In this document: piece after piece, positions 1 to 9,265 of the stretch
Position numbering within the stretch: position 1 is the first letter of the stretch
Layout of the letters: the number at the start of each line of letters is the position of its first letter
Source: an uncultured Methanobrevibacter sp.
Lineage (GTDB): Archaea > Methanobacteriota > Methanobacteria > Methanobacteriales > Methanobacteriaceae
Length of the DNA: 64,000 nt
Direction of reading: 5' to 3'
Assembly: GCA_900314635.1 (NCBI GenBank)
Contig: OMVY01000007.1
Location: 1-64,000 of the forward strand
Notes under the pieces: model-generated
Databases searched by the model: none
Told to the model about the DNA's origin: nothing
The model's input: the letters and a program-made list of their open reading frames with translations, nothing else
Program-made: the position numbers and the translations under genes

Positions 1-1
1 G

Positions 2-592
2 ACAACCAATGGCAGATATGCCGTTTCCCTATCAGGCACAGATTCTATGGTTGTTGATTCAATCATTGCAAATAATGTGCTGAATTCCGAAACTTCCAGT
101 GGAAATCGTGCTGTTCGAGTTGGTTCCGGTTACAACAATACTATCCGTAACAATACTGATGGCGTTTTCAGGAATACCTTAAATCCGGATGATTTGCCTG
201 ATTGGCTGAAAAATCATAAGGGTTTGGTTCCAAGGATTGTTGTTCCTAGGTATTATCGTGAGGGTTCCAATGGTTCTGGATTGACTGATGATGAAGGTAA
301 TGGTGCAGCGCCTTGGAATACTGGGTCTAATCCTAATGGTGATACTGTTTTCGGTTCAAATAGGGATACTGCTCCTGGTTTTGGTGGTGATGCTTCTCCA
401 AGTTTCACTGCTGCAAGTCCTGGTGAAAGTGGCAGTTCTGCTGCTGATCCGAATGCCTATGAGATTGATGAGCATGACAATGTTGTTAGCAAGTCTTCAG
501 ATTATCTCCAATTATGTATCATCTGTATTGTTGCTTTGCTGTTGTTGCTTGTTGGTTATAAGCGTCAGAAGGATAAAGAGGAAGAAGAATAG
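2..592 (+). CDS. Adhesin-like surface protein, C-terminal end (5' truncated by window)
   Basis: The frame is open from base 2, so this is the tail of a longer gene. The visible part begins with a repeat-like stretch (SLSGTDSMVVDSIIANNV) typical of parallel beta-helix adhesin-like proteins of Methanobrevibacter. It continues into a Gly/Ser/Asn/Pro-rich low-complexity linker and ends with one hydrophobic membrane segment (LQLCIICIVALLLLLVGY) and a short charged tail (KRQKDKEEEE). This is the layout of a cell-surface protein anchored by its C-terminus with the bulk outside. The function as adhesin is inferred from this architecture and from the abundance of such genes in the genus; no binding domain is visible here. 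A start at the internal ATG (base 47) is unlikely because the frame is open upstream. Confidence 0.75.
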   Translation, partial: TTNGRYAVSLSGTDSMVVDSIIANNVLNSETSSGNRAVRVGSGYNNTIRNNTDGVFRNTLNPDDLPDWLKNHKGLVPRIVVPRYYREGSNGSGLTDDEGNGAAPWNTGSNPNGDTVFGSNRDTAPGFGGDASPSFTAASPGESGSSAADPNAYEIDEHDNVVSKSSDYLQLCIICIVALLLLLVGYKRQKDKEEEE

Positions 593-611
593 TTAAAATT
601 TTGTTTATGAT

Positions 612-698
612 GGGTGTTTGCCAAAAAATACCAATTTTTTAAGCTTCATAGTTTTTTAGATGATAAACCTCTAAATTTTTTAGTTTTTTGGCAAATGC
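612..698. repeat. Imperfect palindrome with IS-like ends, possible terminator or mini-element
   Basis: GGGTGTTTGCCAAAAAA at 612-628 is mirrored by TTTTTTGGCAAATG near 684-697, giving a 12 bp perfect inverted repeat around about 55 bp of A+T-rich DNA. The left arm matches the terminal repeats of the insertion sequence just downstream (GGGTATTCGCCAAAA and the complement of TTTTGGCGGACACCC). It could be a remnant of a related element, or simply a transcription end for the adhesin gene that stops 20 bp upstream. The rest of 593-972 shows no gene; a 13-nt palindrome TGTCATCATGACA lies at 931-943. Confidence 0.45.
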
Positions 699-972
699 TT
701 TTTTTTAATTTTTTAATTTTAAAATTAAAGGATTAAGTTTTGTTTTTTTGATTTTAAAATTAATAGATTATTGTGATTTATTAATGGTTTTATCTATATA
801 CGTAAAGAAGCCTAAACTATAACATGACATGAAGTAGTCTTTAAATCAATTGTAGACATGAATAAAACACGTTTACAAATAGCAAACATTATTTTAAAAA
901 TAGTGAAAATTAAAAATAAGATAAGTGTACTGTCATCATGACAATGCTGTTTTTTTTTAAAAGTTTAATAAA

Positions 973-2760
973 GGGTATTCGCCAAAACTTATTTTTTTAA
1001 AATTTTATAATTTTTTTCTTTTATTAAATTTCTTATTTTTCAGATATTTTAAATAATTTTTCTTTTTTTCACTTATATGTGTCAGAAAATTTTTAATTTT
1101 TAATTATTTCGTTAAATTATTTCTTATTTTTGATTTAAAGACTAAATAATAATGAAAACATTTATATACTATTTTAAACATAGTAATATTAGATATTAAT
1201 TGTTATGGTGTTGTTATTTATGGTAAAAAATAAAAATAAGAAGAATCAAAGCAAATTAGGAATTATCACATTAGATTCAGCCGTTCCAAAGAACCATATC
1301 GCTCGTTATGTTGTGAAATTTGTCGACGAATATTTCGATCTTTTGCAATTCCCGGAAAAAACTAAAAAAGGCAAAAAAGGCGGACGCCCTGCATTTCCAC
1401 CAAAAGAAATGTTCAAACTCCTTATTTATGCAAAAATCGAACATGTAGAAAGCGCAAAGTACATAGCAGACATGGCACGCTACCATGACATCTACAAATA
1501 CGTATGCGACGATATAAAACCATCCGAACGCTCAATCCAACGTTTCAGAAGCGAAAACGGAAAGGAATTTGAAGCTTTGCTTCAAATGACACTTAAAAAA
1601 GCAGCAGATGCCGGATTCACAGAATTTAATCACGTCGCCATCGACGGAACAATCAAAAAAGCATACAATTCCAACAACAACGTCATAACCAAAAAAGAAA
1701 CCCGAATATTAATCGATTACTACAACGGACTACCAACCAGTCCTGAAACACTTGAAAAACTCCATAAACCAGCCAAAAGAATTCTCGAATACAAGAAACT
1801 CTCAGATGATGATAAATTGGAGCTTTTATATGACATTTCAACCCAATTCACACTCACTGGACAGAATACAATACCTGTAAACGATATTGAAGCAAGATTC
1901 ATGAAAGGGAAGAAAGGAAATCAAATGGTTGCCTATAATATCCAGTCTGCAGTCGATTACGATACAAAATTAATTTGCGCAATAAACGTCACACAAAGGC
2001 CTACAGACCATTATGAACTGCCAGAAATCGCAGAAAAAGCAATAAACAATATAGGGAAAGTTCCAGAAACAATGAGTGCGGATACAATCTATCTTAATGA
2101 AATAAGCTTATCATTCTTTGCAGATAACAATATTAATGGTCTTATTCCAACTAGAAAGCAATCTAAGGAAAGAATTGGGCATTTGAATGAAAATCCGTAT
2201 CACAAAGATCATTTTTCATACCTTTTTGAGCAAGATGCATTTTTATGTCCGGAAGGTCAGATTTTAACTTTTTTCAACGATTACGTTGAAAAAAGTGAAG
2301 ATCCGGAAAAACCGGATAAGATAAAAAGGTTATATAATAATTACGGTGCTTGCAAGGCTTGTAAAGCAAGAAATAAGTGCATTTCAGCGTCCCAGTATCA
2401 TCGAACAATCACAGAATATGGGTCTGAGATGAAGAAAGGAATGCAGGAAAAAATGGAAAAAGAGGAATATAAGGACGAATATGCTAAAAGGTCAAGTGTA
2501 GACGGTCCTTTTGGAGTTTTTAAGGAACAATTCAACATAGAAAAAGAAGTAGTCATCGGAGTGCAGAAAACAGAGGAAAGGATTAATTTAGATGCAGTTG
2601 CATACAATTTAATTAGATTATATAATCTTGAAAATGAAAAAGAGAATAATAAAGAAGATTTAATTGATTTCTGTGAAAGTGAGTCCGTTAAAAACGAATT
2701 GCAACTCAAAGTAACAATTTTCTAGGATTAAAAAATTAAAATTTGTTTTGGCGGACACCC
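973..2760 (+). mobile_element. Insertion sequence, IS1182-like
   Basis: Terminal inverted repeats are visible: GGGTATTCGCCAAAA at 973-987 and TTTTGGCGGACACCC at 2746-2760 (13 of 15 positions pair). They enclose a single transposase gene. The tetranucleotide TAAA occurs on both flanks (969-972 and 2761-2764) and could be the target duplication, although in such A+T-rich DNA this is weak evidence. An archaeal TATA-like stretch (catttatatact, near 1158-1170) precedes the transposase start by about 40 bp. The left end is not certain because a similar terminal sequence also occurs at 612. Confidence 0.7.
1205..2725 (+). CDS. Transposase, IS1182-like DDE family
   Basis: The 506-residue protein has the layout of IS1182/IS5-type transposases. 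An N-terminal helical DNA-binding region (around residues 55-125, with GGRPAFPPKEMFKLLIYAK) is followed by a DDE catalytic core. The first Asp lies in NHVAIDGTIKKA (about residue 147) and the second in ETMSADTIYLNE (about residue 293). The third position, usually Glu, reads SSVDGPFGVFKEQFN (about residue 432), so Asp replaces Glu or the acid is shifted. A Cys cluster (CKACKARNKC) before it resembles the metal-binding insert seen in this family. The gene looks intact, with no internal stop or frameshift, so the element may be active. An alternative start is the ATG at 1220 (MVKNKNKK); no clear ribosome-binding site decides. Confidence 0.85.
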   Translation: MVLLFMVKNKNKKNQSKLGIITLDSAVPKNHIARYVVKFVDEYFDLLQFPEKTKKGKKGGRPAFPPKEMFKLLIYAKIEHVESAKYIADMARYHDIYKYVCDDIKPSERSIQRFRSENGKEFEALLQMTLKKAADAGFTEFNHVAIDGTIKKAYNSNNNVITKKETRILIDYYNGLPTSPETLEKLHKPAKRILEYKKLSDDDKLELLYDISTQFTLTGQNTIPVNDIEARFMKGKKGNQMVAYNIQSAVDYDTKLICAINVTQRPTDHYELPEIAEKAINNIGKVPETMSADTIYLNEISLSFFADNNINGLIPTRKQSKERIGHLNENPYHKDHFSYLFEQDAFLCPEGQILTFFNDYVEKSEDPEKPDKIKRLYNNYGACKACKARNKCISASQYHRTITEYGSEMKKGMQEKMEKEEYKDEYAKRSSVDGPFGVFKEQFNIEKEVVIGVQKTEERINLDAVAYNLIRLYNLENEKENNKEDLIDFCESESVKNELQLKVTIF

Positions 2761-2770
2761 TAAAAAATAA

Positions 2771-2810
2771 AAAAGAAAAGTAATACTAATTTGTTAATAA
2801 AGTATTACAA
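2771..2810 (-). terminator. Hairpin with T-tract downstream of the nucleotidyltransferase gene
   Basis: GTAATAC (2780-2786) and GTATTAC (2802-2808) form a 7 bp inverted repeat with a 15 nt loop. Read on the minus strand it is followed by a T-rich run (ttttcttttttattttttag). It lies immediately past the stop codon of the minus-strand gene ending at 2812 and between that gene and the insertion sequence, so it probably ends that transcript. Confidence 0.4.
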
Positions 2811-2811
2811 A

Positions 2812-3948
2812 TCATTGATTTATAGTACGGTCCACAACTGGACTTTCTCTTAGTTTTATATACTCATTAATGGATTCTCTAGTAGTGCCTACAAGAAGTC
2901 TGTACTTTTCAAATTCTCCATTCTTCATGACCTTTTCAACAAGTCCCCTGGCCACAACTTCCTCGCCGTCCACTACTTCTCCTGCATAAGTATGTGTGCG
3001 TGATGCAAGTTCGGATATTTCAACATCAGGGCCTTCAAGGACATCAAGGTCTTCTATGGTGTATGTTGCAGGATTATCGAAGGATCCAAGGGCGCTTACA
3101 ATCTTGCAGTTTATAGTGGCAAAGTCTACAGGCTCATAGATGGTATCTCCCCAGCTGCCTTCTATCTCGTCATAATTTCTAGTTGCAAGGATGTCGAATA
3201 AAGTGTCTCTAATGAGCCCTCTATTGCTTTTACGCTCTTCATACCATGCAAACTCGGCTTTTGAGAGGCTGTCGTCCTTTATTCTCTTATTGAATACAAA
3301 GTCCCAGAAGTCATCGTTTATCTTGCTTAAAGTAATGGATTTGCCTAATTCGTCAATGTAGGCTTCTTTGTCCTTGTTTGCCTTATATGCCTGAATGGCA
3401 TTTCTATGGTTTTCAAGTCCGTAGACAACGAAATCAAGATCTGATGTTCCAGGCTTTTGAAGCCCTGGCAGGATTGAGCCTGAAATTCCCAGATTGCCAT
3501 AATCCACTCCGGCAACATAATGGAAGAAGTCAGATAAATCAATCAGCTTTTCCATCAGCTCTTCCATGAATGTCAGGTCTTCATTGTTTTGCCTCTTTTC
3601 TTTTATGATTGGGATATATTGCTCTCTAAGTTCTGCCAAACGCTCTTCAGGCTTGATGATTCTATCGATTTTTTCATATGGAACTCCTACGAGTTCTGCA
3701 TTGAACACATCTGATTTGAATAAATATTCCGGATGATTTTCTCTTAAATATGCATAAGCTTCATCTGAACCTACCTTGCTGTATCTGATTCCATCCTTTT
3801 CACGGTCTCCTTCTGGATCAGGCACATATCTTAAAAAAGCGATTGCCCATCCTTCAGGGTGAATGTAGTCTGTTGAAGCAAAGAACAATCCGTCAGTTGA
3901 TACAACAAAATCTCTTACTCTTACCTTAATATCTTTAATACCAGTCAT
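2812..3948 (-). CDS. Archaeal nucleotidyltransferase (DNA polymerase beta superfamily)
   Basis: The start is taken as the ATG at 3948 because a good ribosome-binding site (gagggtaaaaATG) precedes it; the ATG 60 bp upstream has none. The 378-residue product contains the nucleotidyltransferase signature: Gly-Ser in GISGSILPGLQKPG, then TSDLDFVVYG with the two metal-binding Asp residues (about 155-175). Long helical segments surround this core. Proteins of this layout are conserved in methanogens and usually annotated as nucleotidyltransferase-domain proteins of unknown substrate. The N-terminal part (residues 1-60) carries an S/T-x-D-G-L-x-F motif. I cannot name a substrate; transfer of a nucleotide to RNA, protein or a cofactor is possible. 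Confidence 0.7.
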   Translation of the reverse strand: MTGIKDIKVRVRDFVVSTDGLFFASTDYIHPEGWAIAFLRYVPDPEGDREKDGIRYSKVGSDEAYAYLRENHPEYLFKSDVFNAELVGVPYEKIDRIIKPEERLAELREQYIPIIKEKRQNNEDLTFMEELMEKLIDLSDFFHYVAGVDYGNLGISGSILPGLQKPGTSDLDFVVYGLENHRNAIQAYKANKDKEAYIDELGKSITLSKINDDFWDFVFNKRIKDDSLSKAEFAWYEERKSNRGLIRDTLFDILATRNYDEIEGSWGDTIYEPVDFATINCKIVSALGSFDNPATYTIEDLDVLEGPDVEISELASRTHTYAGEVVDGEEVVARGLVEKVMKNGEFEKYRLLVGTTRESINEYIKLRESPVVDRTINQ

Positions 3949-4087
3949 TTTTACCCTCTTGTTTGAAAAATAATTGTGAAATATGAGTCTAATTTCTAAA
4001 ATTAGCAAATAATATATTTTATTATTATATCATGAGTTATTATATTTTTGTATGAAAATCCTCATTATTTATCAAGTTTCTATTTTT

Positions 4088-4170
4088 TTGTTTATTTTTT
4101 TCATGTGTTTGTATTCGTGGTTTTTTATTTTTTGTTTATTTTTTTTTCATGTGTTTGTATTCATGGTTTT
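4088..4170. repeat. Two-copy direct repeat in a long intergenic region
   Basis: A unit containing catgtgtttgtatt(c)(g/a)tgg with T-rich flanks occurs twice, at about 4088-4126 and 4131-4170. The whole 3949-4760 stretch (812 bp) between two divergent genes contains no supported gene. It is mostly A+T and holds the promoters of both neighbours somewhere within it. Confidence 0.6.
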
Positions 4171-4760
4171 ATGGGGGTTTTTATTTTTTGACATTTTTTT
4201 CATATAGTTTCCGTATGTCTTATTATTCTTTCTTAAAAATTCTGATTTTGTTTATAATAATAGTTTAGTCATTAATTCATGCTAAATTTATCTTTTTGTT
4301 TAAAATCTTTAATGTAATGATGTTTGAAATTTTAATTTTTAAGTATGCCAAAAATAAATCGATAATAATATTAATGACTCATTACATAAATTATATAGTA
4401 GTTAGTTTCATGTCATTTTTAGATTTTTTATATGGGTTTTATTTCTTTTAAACCCTTTTTAAAGTCTATGGGCAGGAACTTCCAACAATCCATAATTTAT
4501 AAATTAAATCGAGGTTGTTAGTGAGTTTAATTAGTTATTAAGGCATTTGATTAAAATTAAACTTGTTTGCAGATTTAATCTTAAAATCACAATTCAATAT
4601 TATCTGGATTTATTTATTTGAAAAAATTCATTATGATTGGAATAAAATCCTGATTTTAGTTAGATCTTTTAATGATTTTATTTAATTGATTGTTCTTAAG
4701 ACAGATATTCTCCTAACGATTTTGATTGACCTGGAAGAATATACATTCGGAGGTGTCGAT

Positions 4761-5684
4761 ATGAAAGACAAAAATGCAAAAAATTTAAGAAAATCCATGA
4801 ACCGTGGATCTATCGAACATGAAACCCGTGCAGCTGAAAAAGAAGGAGAAATCATGACTCTTGCTAAAAAAGACGTAATTTCCATCCCTCAAACCAAGAC
4901 CATTAAGGAAGCTGCAGAGATGATGATAGAAAACGAGTTCAGAAGATTGCCAGTAACTGACCCAGGTTCAAACAAGCTTTTAGGTATTGTAACAGCTATG
5001 GATATACTCGATTTCCTTGGTGGAGGAAGCAAATTTGATATTATTGAGAAAAAACACAATGACAACTTCTTAGCCGCTATCAACGAGCCTGTTAAGGAAA
5101 TCATGACTAAAGGTGTTATCTCAATTACTCCAAAATATTCAATTGGAGAAAGTGTTGATTTAATGACTGAAAAGGGAATCGGTTCCCTGCCGGTTTTGGA
5201 TGCTGATGGTAAATTAGTTGGTATCGTAACTGAAAGAGACTTTGCTTTAGCTCTTGCTGGAGTTTTAATGGATGAAACTGTAGAAGATGTTATGATTAAA
5301 GATGTTATTACCACCACTCCTGGAACACCAATTGAAAGCTGTTCTAAAATTATGGTAAGAAATAATTTAAGAAGAATTCCTGTAGTAGAAGAAGGCAAGC
5401 TGATTGGAATTGTAACTTCTACAGATATCTTAAGATTCTTTGGAGATAAGAAAATGTTTGCATCCATGACCTCAACAAGTGGACTGGATGTTTTAAAACA
5501 AAAGATTTCAGAAATCATGCAGCCTAACATCTCTGTTATCGAGCCTAATATCAGACTCGGAGATTTATGCGGTTTACTCGCTGAGAAAAACATTGGTGGA
5601 GCTCCAGTTGTCGAAGATGACAAGCTGGTTGGAATTATCACCGAAAGAGATATTTTAAATACAGTTCTTGCTAAAAAAGAATAA
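4761..5684 (+). CDS. Protein of four CBS domains
   Basis: The start at 4761 is chosen for its strong site ggaggtgtcgATG-like spacing (GGAGGTG 7 nt before ATG); the open frame upstream lacks such a site. The 307-residue protein begins with a charged leader (MKDKNAKNLRKSMNRGS). It then holds four consecutive CBS domains at roughly residues 35-90, 110-165, 175-230 and 245-305, each with the pattern I-M-x-(K/P)-(D/G/N)-V-I-(S/T)-I and ending L-V-G-I-(V/I)-T-x-x-D. CBS pairs bind adenine nucleotides or S-adenosylmethionine derivatives and act as energy or ligand sensors. No enzyme domain is fused, so the partner is unknown. A second four-CBS gene lies 360 bp downstream on the same strand; the intergenic stretch 5685-6047 shows no gene. 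Confidence 0.9.
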   Translation: MKDKNAKNLRKSMNRGSIEHETRAAEKEGEIMTLAKKDVISIPQTKTIKEAAEMMIENEFRRLPVTDPGSNKLLGIVTAMDILDFLGGGSKFDIIEKKHNDNFLAAINEPVKEIMTKGVISITPKYSIGESVDLMTEKGIGSLPVLDADGKLVGIVTERDFALALAGVLMDETVEDVMIKDVITTTPGTPIESCSKIMVRNNLRRIPVVEEGKLIGIVTSTDILRFFGDKKMFASMTSTSGLDVLKQKISEIMQPNISVIEPNIRLGDLCGLLAEKNIGGAPVVEDDKLVGIITERDILNTVLAKKE

Positions 5685-6047
5685 TTGCGTTTTAAGGAAT
5701 TATCTTTATTCTAAACTCAAAGTAAAAAGATTTGGTTTTCAATTAAAGGTAATTCCAATTAAAATCTGTATAATGTGCCTGAATTTTCAGGCATTCGCTA
5801 TAGTTGAATTTTATAAATAGCTTTGATATATTCTTGGTATATTGGATATAAGACATCATTATATTCAATATCATTGAATATGAACTGTATGTCTGATATT
5901 GATATAACTGATTATATGTCACTTAATTCTTGATTATATTATGAAAATTCGTTGTTTTCAAAATAAATTTCTAGGGATTTATTTTGATTGTTTTCTTTTA
6001 TAATTTAATTATTTTACAGCTATTTTAATATTATCGTTGGGGTTAAA

Positions 6048-6866
6048 ATGAAAATCAAAAATATTATGTCAGAAAATGTGGTATCTATTGATAAGAACTT
6101 GAACATCTGTGATTGTCTTAGAATGATGTATAAGGACAATTTATCAAGAATACCAGTAACTAGCACCAATGAAAATAAAAAAGAATTGGTTGGTATCATC
6201 TCTGAGAAGGATATAGCTAATAAGTTAGGTTCTGTTAAATATGGTGATCTAGCACCTTCACATTTTTATGTATCAACTGTGATGATTAAGGATTTAATTA
6301 CCGTAGATGCAGATGATGATTTGACAGATGTGGCTAAAATATTGATTGATAAGAATATTGGAGCCATACCTGTAATGTCTGATGGTGAAATGACAGGTAT
6401 TGTAACCAAATCAGATTTCATATATCTTTGCAAGGCCAAGGCTTATGAAAAAGTCAAAGTCAAGGATATCATGTCAACTGATCTCATTTCCGTATCTGCT
6501 GATGACCGTTTGGTTCATGCTAGAAAAGTCATAATGGACTCAGGCATTGGCCGTCTGCTCTTAAGCGAAGATGACGAGCTTGCTGGAATATTGACTTCCA
6601 AGGATATTGCAAAGGCCCTTGTGTCATTTAGAAAACATACAAGCGGCAAGCATATGGCAGCTAAAATCAAAGAGCTTAGGGCAGGAGACTACATGTCTTC
6701 AAACGTTCAAAAGATTTCAGCCGAGGCTACTGTTCCTGAACTTGCGGATGCCATGCTTGAAACAGGATTCAATGGTTATCCTGTTGTAAACAGCCAGGAT
6801 CAGGTTGTGGGAATTGTAACCCAGTCAGACCTTTTGGAATTAATCTATGAAATTGAAACCCAGTAA
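6048..6866 (+). CDS. Protein of four CBS domains
   Basis: A 272-residue protein starting directly with the first CBS domain (MKIKNIMSENVVSIDKNL). Four CBS units lie near residues 1-65, 75-130, 138-190 and 205-270, each closing with a G-I-(V/I/L)-T-(K/Q/S)-x-D type motif. No catalytic domain or membrane segment is present. The site ggggttaaaATG supports the start. It is a paralogue of the neighbouring upstream gene but differs in its N-terminus and in linker length. Such free-standing CBS proteins are numerous in methanogens; ligand and target cannot be read from sequence. Confidence 0.9.
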   Translation: MKIKNIMSENVVSIDKNLNICDCLRMMYKDNLSRIPVTSTNENKKELVGIISEKDIANKLGSVKYGDLAPSHFYVSTVMIKDLITVDADDDLTDVAKILIDKNIGAIPVMSDGEMTGIVTKSDFIYLCKAKAYEKVKVKDIMSTDLISVSADDRLVHARKVIMDSGIGRLLLSEDDELAGILTSKDIAKALVSFRKHTSGKHMAAKIKELRAGDYMSSNVQKISAEATVPELADAMLETGFNGYPVVNSQDQVVGIVTQSDLLELIYEIETQ

Positions 6867-7009
6867 TTGGTATGTGAATCTTGTATAAGATATTTAAATC
6901 AATTGTCTAGTTTCAATTATTAATGGTTAATTCAAATTCAAGCATAAGTATTTCTTATGCTTTTTTCTTCTTTTTTTATTTTTTTCTTATTTTTATGAGT
7001 TTTCACTGT

Positions 7010-7125
7010 TTTTAGTAGTTTTTTCTATATTTTCTCATGTTGGATTATTTTTGTGAATTCCCTATATTTCTTATAGTTAGATTTTTTTTAGTAGTTTTTT
7101 TCTATATTTTTTAGTTGGATTTTTC
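7010..7125. repeat. Two-copy direct repeat upstream of pheA
   Basis: tttttagtagttttttctat followed by atttt(...)gttggatt occurs at about 7010-7050 and again at about 7084-7125. The 6867-7265 region otherwise shows only A+T-rich spacer, probably with the pheA promoter near its end. Confidence 0.5.
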
Positions 7126-7265
7126 TGTTTTTATATTATTTTTTCAATTATTTTTTTCTAAAATCCGTTAATTTTATTTTAATGATTGTATATAATTTAA
7201 TTTGTATTCTAATTGCTGAAATTAGTTCATTTAATTAATTATTCAATTTTAACTTTGGTGATAAA

Positions 7266-8087
7266 ATTAAACCCGTAGCATTTTTAGGTCCTCAAGGAAC
7301 ATTTTCACATGAAGCGGCGTCACTGGTATCCGACGATTTGGTATCATTCTGCTCCATTCCTTCAGTCATGGAGTCTGTTGCAAATGGAGACTGCAAATAT
7401 GGGGTTGTTCCAATAGAAAACTCAATAGAGGGATCAGTAACTCTCACTTTGGATTCCCTGATTCATAATTTTGATTTGAAAATAAGAAACGAGATTGTAA
7501 TTCCAATCAATCACAATCTCCTTGCAGCCCATGATATGGCTGTTGAAAGTGTGAGCGATGTCTATTCACACTCACAGGCATTAGGCCAGTGCCAGCCTTA
7601 TCTTGAAAGGCATGGAATGACTCCTCATTATACTTTAAGCACCGCTGCTGCTGCAAAGCAGGTTGCAGAGTCTGGAGAAGGAGCAGCTATTGGAACACTC
7701 AAAGCCGCCGAGCTTTATGGCCTCAAGGTCATAGACAGAAACATTCAAGAGAAATTCAACAATCAAACAAGATTCATTGTTCTGGATAATGAAGATTCTC
7801 CAATGAGCGGCAATGACAAGACTTCTGTAGCCTTTTCATTATATGAAGACAGGCCTGGAGGATTGTTCTGGCTTTTAGGTATTTTTGCAAGGGAGAATAT
7901 CAACCTGACCAAGATTGAATCACGTCCATCCAAGGAAGGACTGGGTCATTACATATTCTTTGTTGATTTTGAAGGACATAGAATGGATGGTCGAATGAGT
8001 GAAATATTAGAGGAGCTGGATGGCAAGACTTCCTTCTTCAAGGTTTTAGGTTCTTATCCAATTTATTCAGACGAACTTTTCAAATGA
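7266..8087 (+). CDS. pheA: Prephenate dehydratase
   Basis: Converts prephenate to phenylpyruvate in phenylalanine synthesis. The catalytic periplasmic-binding-like fold occupies residues 1-180, with the hallmark VAFLGPQGTFSHEAA near the N-terminus, GVVPIENSIEGSV, and NNQTRFIVL containing the conserved Thr-Arg-Phe. A C-terminal ACT domain follows (SVAFSLYEDRPGGLFWLL, ESRPSKEGLGHYIFFVD), the usual phenylalanine-sensing module. Homology requires the protein to begin before the first ATG/GTG/TTG (TTG at 7338), because the conserved first strand VAFLGPQG is encoded upstream. The only fitting start is ATT at 7266, placed exactly where ATG would stand after ggtgataaa; an in-frame TAA lies at 7236. 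This gives 273 residues, normal for the family. Either ATT is used or a base substitution has weakened the start. Confidence 0.9.
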   Translation: MKPVAFLGPQGTFSHEAASLVSDDLVSFCSIPSVMESVANGDCKYGVVPIENSIEGSVTLTLDSLIHNFDLKIRNEIVIPINHNLLAAHDMAVESVSDVYSHSQALGQCQPYLERHGMTPHYTLSTAAAAKQVAESGEGAAIGTLKAAELYGLKVIDRNIQEKFNNQTRFIVLDNEDSPMSGNDKTSVAFSLYEDRPGGLFWLLGIFARENINLTKIESRPSKEGLGHYIFFVDFEGHRMDGRMSEILEELDGKTSFFKVLGSYPIYSDELFK

Positions 8088-8361
8088 TTTTTCACTTAAA
8101 ATTTGGTTTTTTTCATTTATTTTTGAAGCGTTTTTTATTGTTTTTATTCTTTTTTTGAAATTTGGTTTTTTAATTTATTTTTTCTCATAAATTTTTCATT
8201 GTCAAGAATTTTTTTATCTCTTTTAATTTAGTGAAAGTATATAATCTATAAAAAGAATATATAAAATTATTATAATTTATAGTGATGAACAGCAAGTAAA
8301 AAAATTATTATTGTCTGTCTGTAATATCATTATTTCATTATTAAAGCTTAGGAGATAAAAG

Positions 8362-9132
8362 ATGAGTCAGGATAAGCAGAAGCTTATGCAAATTTTAAAT
8401 AATCTTGAAAAGGATTATGAAGATGGATTGATTTCCGAAGAGAAATATATTTATCTGTCTAATCAGTATAAGCATAAGATTGAAACTATTGATGTAAGCA
8501 ATAGGATAAGGGCCATGCAAGGTAGAAAAGGCTCTGATGAATCATCTCGTTATGCAAGGGATAGAAATAGAGCACGCAGAAGTCGTGAAGAGGATGAGAA
8601 TCTAGTGCGCAAATACATTCAAAATCCGGAATCCTACACTTTTTCAAAACCTGAAAAGAAAGAGGAAAAAAGCAGTCCATGGTACAGTGTTTTAGCTATT
8701 GTATTCTTACTTGTAGCTTTTGGTGTGGGAATCACCTTTGGAATTTCCACTTTTGGAATCGATGGAAACATTCCGGATATAATTGGTGGAACCGCTACAA
8801 TTAATGATACCGCATTTCCTCAGGTTGTTAAAAATAAAACTGTAGATTCCAATATTACTTATTCCACTACTAAAACGAATTACTCATCTGCAGAAATTGA
8901 TTCTAGTGATTCGGATGATTCAAGTTCATCTTCAAGCAGTTCAATTGATACTGGAGACTCTTCTGATGGAGGTAGTTCCTATGATGGTGGCTCTTCTGGT
9001 GGAGGCAGTTCCTCTGGCGGTGGTTCTTCTGGTGGAGGTAGTTCCTCTGGCGGTGGCTCTTCTGGTGGAGGTAGTTCTTCCGGTGGTGGTTCTTCTGGTG
9101 GAGGTAGTTCCTCTGGAGGGTCTGAAGAATAA
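8362..9132 (+). CDS. Membrane protein with Gly/Ser repeat tail
   Basis: 256 residues in three parts. Residues 1-90 are charged and helical (MSQDKQKLMQILNNLEKDYE...), with a short hairpin segment like those of SHOCT-type oligomerisation modules. One membrane segment lies at about 108-130 (VLAIVFLLVAFGVGITFGI). The region beyond residue 150 is Ser/Asp-rich and then made almost only of Gly and Ser, repeating with an 11-residue period (GGGSSSGGGSS), matched by a 33-nt DNA repeat at about 8980-9110. The tail probably lies outside the cell as a flexible spacer. Start supported by aggagataaaagATG. No enzymatic motif seen; function unknown. The tail is prone to length change by replication slippage. 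Confidence 0.8.
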   Translation: MSQDKQKLMQILNNLEKDYEDGLISEEKYIYLSNQYKHKIETIDVSNRIRAMQGRKGSDESSRYARDRNRARRSREEDENLVRKYIQNPESYTFSKPEKKEEKSSPWYSVLAIVFLLVAFGVGITFGISTFGIDGNIPDIIGGTATINDTAFPQVVKNKTVDSNITYSTTKTNYSSAEIDSSDSDDSSSSSSSSIDTGDSSDGGSSYDGGSSGGGSSSGGGSSGGGSSSGGGSSGGGSSSGGGSSGGGSSSGGSEE

Positions 9133-9265
9133 ATGAATTTTGTCATTTAAATATTCTTTTATTGACTAAGTTTGTTTAATTAGAAATTTATCATTTAAAT
9201 TTTTCATCAGTTAATGGTTATTACTTATTCATTTGACTATTCAAAATGTTTTTTGGAGATAATTT

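Noticed and set aside
288-596. 102-codon frame inside the adhesin end
   Set aside because: Overlaps the adhesin frame; Val/Leu-rich product arises from Gly/Asp-rich codons read out of frame.
4889-5641. 250-codon open frame antisense to the first CBS gene
   Set aside because: Fully covered by a well-supported gene on the other strand; low-complexity Ser/Ile/Leu product typical of antisense frames.
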